From positions 695,632 through 759,631 of the forward strand of contig NW_005199770.1 of NCBI RefSeq assembly GCF_000372725.1: a DNA stretch of 64,000 bases, written 5' to 3'. The notes under the pieces are model-generated. The model made no database searches. It saw only the letters and a program-made list of their open reading frames with translations, and had not been told where the DNA came from. Positions 61,373-64,000 of the stretch are shown one piece after another; the first letter of the stretch is position 1; the number at the start of each line of letters is the position of its first letter. The position numbers were made by a program, and so were the translations under genes. Origin of the DNA: Emiliania huxleyi CCMP1516 (lineage: Eukaryota; Haptophyta; Isochrysidales; Noelaerhabdaceae).

Positions 61373-62539
61373 TCAACCCGAGACGACGAGGGCTATTGGT
61401 TGGGTAAGGTTGCCGTCGCGGGGTGGCGGCACTGCTGTTCTCCTCTCCCACCGCTCGAGAGCCCAGCGCGCCTCGTTTGGGCACGCGGGGCTGCTCTGCG
61501 CCAGCAGAGGCCCGAGCCGCATCTTCCATAGCCTCCAGAACCTGTCAAACTTGCTCGCAAATGTGCTGTCCTGCTTGCACTGAACGGCGGCTCTCGCGTA
61601 TGCTGTTGGTGCGATCGCCTCCAAAGGCTTTGGCGACATCGGCGTGAAGTGCACAAAGTTTCGGTCGAAAGCAAACCGAGACGAGTTGAGCAGGAAGCCT
61701 GCGCCAAAGTGCTCCTCAGAAGCCAGCAGGTGGACGAGCAGCCCCTGGTCAATATCGGCACCAATGAAGCACCACGATGTGTTTTCGCTGCACCTTTGGA
61801 CGACAGGTCGACGGTAGGCACGGACAATGTCCCGTAGCCCCTCGGAGTAGTTGCCACCCCAGCCGGAAGTCGCGCTGAAGCGGCGTCGCAAGGCGGCGAG
61901 GAGGGTGGCTTCTCTCTGAGGTGAGGGCCTGACTGCGAATCGCCCCGCATTGAGAGGCGAATATGTGTTGGCAGGGCCGGTGCGATCGTAGAGCCAGGGC
62001 TGTACCCGTGGGTCCCACGGCTGCCTGCTGATGAAGAACGCGTCTGCATCGGTCACAAGGACGCCGTCATATTGGGCCAATCCAATTACTGCCAGCTTGA
62101 GCGAGTACGGAAGGAGGTGGGGAGGGATGCGTGTCCAGATGCGGCTCAAGCCACTGCGTTTATCGGCCACGTCGAGTATTATGACGCGCCTCCCGCTTGC
62201 AGCATTGACAAACGCCCTGTTTGCAGCGGTCATGTTGACGGTGAGCAGGAGCTTGTCGCAGTGCGTTGCACCCCCAGCGAGCAGCGCCTGCTGGCTGGAC
62301 ACGAGCGAGGCCAATGCGGAGCAGAGCAGTCCAGGTGGCAGGTCGTTACCGGGCCGCCGTGAACTCATGGAGACCGCCGCGGCCAAGCGAAGTCCCGCCA
62401 TCGCCAAACTATCCCCGATCGCGCGAAATGAGGTGGCGTGGCTCATCAAATCCTCTGTGGGCGTCGAGGCGCGGGGAGTGCGGAGAGATTTTAGGAAACT
62501 GAGCATTATGACGATATGAGGGCACGAGCCGAATTTCAC
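61373..62539 (-). CDS. GT8-like nucleotide-sugar glycosyltransferase
   Basis: A single-exon 388-residue protein. After an N-terminal stretch with a weak hydrophobic segment come VVSSQ-like start motifs (CDKLLLTVNMTAANRAFV; GRRVIILDVADK), the acceptor-loop helix LLPYSLKLAVIGLAQYDG and the metal-binding LVTDADAFFI (DxD), the layout of glycogenin/GT8 enzymes (retaining transfer from UDP-sugars). Later SPLNAGRFAVRPSPQ and CFIGADIDQGLLVHLL match the downstream N-A-G and D-Q-x-x-L motifs of that family. Probably Golgi/ER luminal. The acceptor is unknown. Repeat G lies about 70 nt upstream of its start. Confidence 0.78.
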   Translation of the reverse strand: MKFGSCPHIVIMLSFLKSLRTPRASTPTEDLMSHATSFRAIGDSLAMAGLRLAAAVSMSSRRPGNDLPPGLLCSALASLVSSQQALLAGGATHCDKLLLTVNMTAANRAFVNAASGRRVIILDVADKRSGLSRIWTRIPPHLLPYSLKLAVIGLAQYDGVLVTDADAFFISRQPWDPRVQPWLYDRTGPANTYSPLNAGRFAVRPSPQREATLLAALRRRFSATSGWGGNYSEGLRDIVRAYRRPVVQRCSENTSWCFIGADIDQGLLVHLLASEEHFGAGFLLNSSRFAFDRNFVHFTPMSPKPLEAIAPTAYARAAVQCKQDSTFASKFDRFWRLWKMRLGPLLAQSSPACPNEARWALERWERRTAVPPPRDGNLTQPIALVVSG

Positions 62540-62608
62540 ACACTCTCTGCCGACATGTCCCCTTCCTACTTTAGAGTGTGTCTCGTGTCTCGCGAGGGAG
62601 GCGCGCGG

Positions 62609-62716
62609 TGTGTGAGAGAGAGATTTTTAGCAATACCTTAAAGAGAGGTTACAGGCGCAATACCAAACAACTCTAACACTCACACGTCATTTGGGGCCTG
62701 GAGCCCTGTTCACGCG
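62609..62716 (+). repeat. Repeat G (short copy)
   Basis: GAGAGAGATTTTTAGCAATA through CAAACAACTCTAACACTCAC to GGGGCCTGGAGCCCTGTTCA. It matches 18232-18258 plus 18446-18510. 62717-63111 holds no supported gene. Confidence 0.85.
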
Positions 62717-63111
62717 CGTTTGTTTTGTTCGGTGTGTGTGCATGGGATAATGGAGCATTTCTTTTCTCTGGTAGGACGGGAACGGGATGATAGTAGGGAG
62801 TAGAAGAAAGCATAAAGAGAGGAGCCCTGCGCACGCACGACTCCGCAGGAGAAGCCCCTCCCGCCCGTGCTTGCGCAGCGCAGCCTCCTGACGTGTCTCG
62901 TGAGTCGTGTGAGCTTGTCGATGTCGTGTGTGAGCTGTGGCGTGTGATGAGCCCGAGGGCGAGGGTCGGGCAGGTTTCTCAGATTTTGTCGTACGCGGTA
63001 CGGTTCATTCAAGAATTACCACAATACCAGAGTCGTGCTGTCACTCTGTACGTATTGGATACACACAAGACTTGGAGTAGGACAAGAGCTGATTGGCCTC
63101 CCTAGACGTCC

Positions 63112-63657
63112 CTAGCTTGTTTCGGCGGCATCGCCGGAGCCCAGTGCTTCCGCCGCCTCCTGCGCCGCTGCGCCCCCTTGCAGGTCGACGGGTACCTCGC
63201 TCAGCGAGAGCCCCGTGAGCTCGAGGAGCTCATCGCACGTCGCGCACAGCCGGAACTTGTCCCGAGTCACCCTCGGCAGGAATGCGATGAAGCCGTTCAC
63301 CACCATCTTCATCATCCAGGGGATCGGATAAACGACCGACATGCGCAGGCGCTCGGGGAAGTGGGGCTCCATCACGCTCTGCAGCGCGCGGACGTATGCC
63401 ACAGGAGGCGGGCCACCTGTGCAAATGACGATCGCCTGCGCCGGGTCGTCTGGCCTTCGCTCCGTGTCCGCGCCTTCAAAAAGCTCCCGAGCCAGGGAGA
63501 CGTAGTTAGGACGACCGATCTGCAGCCAGACTGGGGCCAGGATTCGGGGTCTCAATGGGGTCATATAAATGAACGCAGTCGGGTCGGGAGCTGCGTGAGG
63601 AGCTTCCCGGGGCGTGACGTCGACTCGCAGTCGTCTACGTGTGAACGGCGGCTTCAC
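63112..63657 (-). CDS. CRAL-TRIO (Sec14-like) lipid-binding domain protein
   Basis: 181 residues in one frame. Residues about 70-150 carry the typical C-terminal half of a CRAL-TRIO domain: VAYVRALQSVMEPHFPERLR, MSVVYPIPWMMKMVVNGFIA, FLPRVTRDKFRL. The N-terminal part (RPNYVSLARELFEG) may be the start of the fold, but the domain is shorter than usual and lacks the N-terminal CRAL-TRIO helices, so upstream exons may exist beyond 63657. Family role: binding and transfer of phosphoinositides or other lipids at membranes. A 20-nt perfect palindrome lies 17 nt upstream of the start. Confidence 0.68.
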   Translation of the reverse strand: MKPPFTRRRLRVDVTPREAPHAAPDPTAFIYMTPLRPRILAPVWLQIGRPNYVSLARELFEGADTERRPDDPAQAIVICTGGPPPVAYVRALQSVMEPHFPERLRMSVVYPIPWMMKMVVNGFIAFLPRVTRDKFRLCATCDELLELTGLSLSEVPVDLQGGAAAQEAAEALGSGDAAETS

Positions 63658-63673
63658 CCGACGAAGGATTCAC

Positions 63674-63693
63674 ATGCACATGCGCATGTGCAT
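63674..63693. other. Perfect 20-nt palindrome
   Basis: ATGCACATGCGCATGTGCAT reads the same on both strands. The flanking sequence to 64000 holds no gene; (CCTTA)n lies at 63967-63987. Confidence 0.9.
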
Positions 63694-64000
63694 TACGACC
63701 TGTTCGGCGGCGCTTGCCGCGCTTGTCTGTTTTGTGGCCTCTTCTCTCGTCTGTCGGTGTTTTGTCCCACCCTGAGCATTGTGCTCTTCCCGCCCTGGGG
63801 TTGTGCTGTCTTCCTCCTCCTCCGCCGTGTGCCGGGGAGTCGATCAGGCAGAGTTCACTTTGGGGGCTACGGGTATCCCCCCTGGCTATACTTTGAGATT
63901 AGGCATCAAAAGTGGTTCACAGTGGAGGCGGTCGCCGTCCTACCACTTTGTGTGTGTGGAGAAATTTACCTTACCTTACCTTACCTTTTCTGTTTTTCAA

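Overview
This window reads as nuclear DNA of a GC-rich unicellular eukaryote, most likely a haptophyte-type alga (inference). The reasons are: genes broken by short introns (about 40-200 nt, many with a GC rather than GT donor); eukaryote-only proteins (cohesin Rad21, a SET methyltransferase, SND3/PHO88, a DHHC-type protein, bestrophin, a Rad5-like SNF2 helicase); plastid-type genes with N-terminal leaders (NFU, a cold-shock-domain protein, TilS); a selenocysteine glutathione peroxidase with its own SECIS element; and many microsatellites and dispersed repeats.

Layout. 0-2 kb: a (CA)n tract and a long imperfect inverted repeat. 2-3.1 kb: Sec-glutathione peroxidase and SECIS. 3.3-5.3 kb: repeats and a small leader-bearing protein (-). 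5.6-9.5 kb: a large receptor-like gene (periplasmic-binding-protein-like ectodomain, one TM helix, TIR/HET-like cytoplasmic domain). 10.5-11.5 kb: alpha/beta hydrolase. 11.5-14.6 kb: repeats and palindromes. 14.7-16.9 kb: TilS (-), six exons. 18.7-20.7 kb: SET methyltransferase. 21-22.3 kb: DHYC palmitoyltransferase-like (-). 22.3-23.1 kb: small Cys-rich membrane protein. 23.3-24.5 kb: GIY-YIG/NFU fusion (-). 27.1-29.4 kb: two multi-TM coding regions. 30-32.3 kb: metallophosphoesterase (-). 33.8-34.5 kb: cold-shock protein (-). 37.9-42 kb: Rad5/Rad16-like SNF2-RING helicase. 42.8-44.6 kb: bestrophin. 44.7-46 kb: O-fucosyltransferase-like (-). 46.8-47.7 kb: SND3. 48-49.8 kb: RRM-WW-SAP protein (-). 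50.8-54.6 kb: fibronectin-III surface protein (-). 54.8-56.4 kb: decayed mobile-element-type gene. 57.1-59.4 kb: Rad21. 61.4-62.5 kb: GT8-like glycosyltransferase (-). 63.1-63.7 kb: CRAL-TRIO protein (-).

The genes do not form one pathway; they are ordinary interspersed nuclear genes, often in divergent or convergent pairs with very short spacers. The most unusual signal is genome-structural. In many introns the first 15-30 nt closely match the first 15-30 nt of the downstream exon, in the clearest cases 23 of 24 bases. This is the footprint expected if introns arose by short tandem duplications containing an AG|GC or AG|GT site. Other shared signals are a candidate promoter motif (AATTCTTTTCCCG) near several start codons and repeat families that recur beside 5' or 3' gene ends.

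Exon boundaries were placed by eye from reading-frame continuity, family motifs and GT/GC-AG sites. None has transcript support here.
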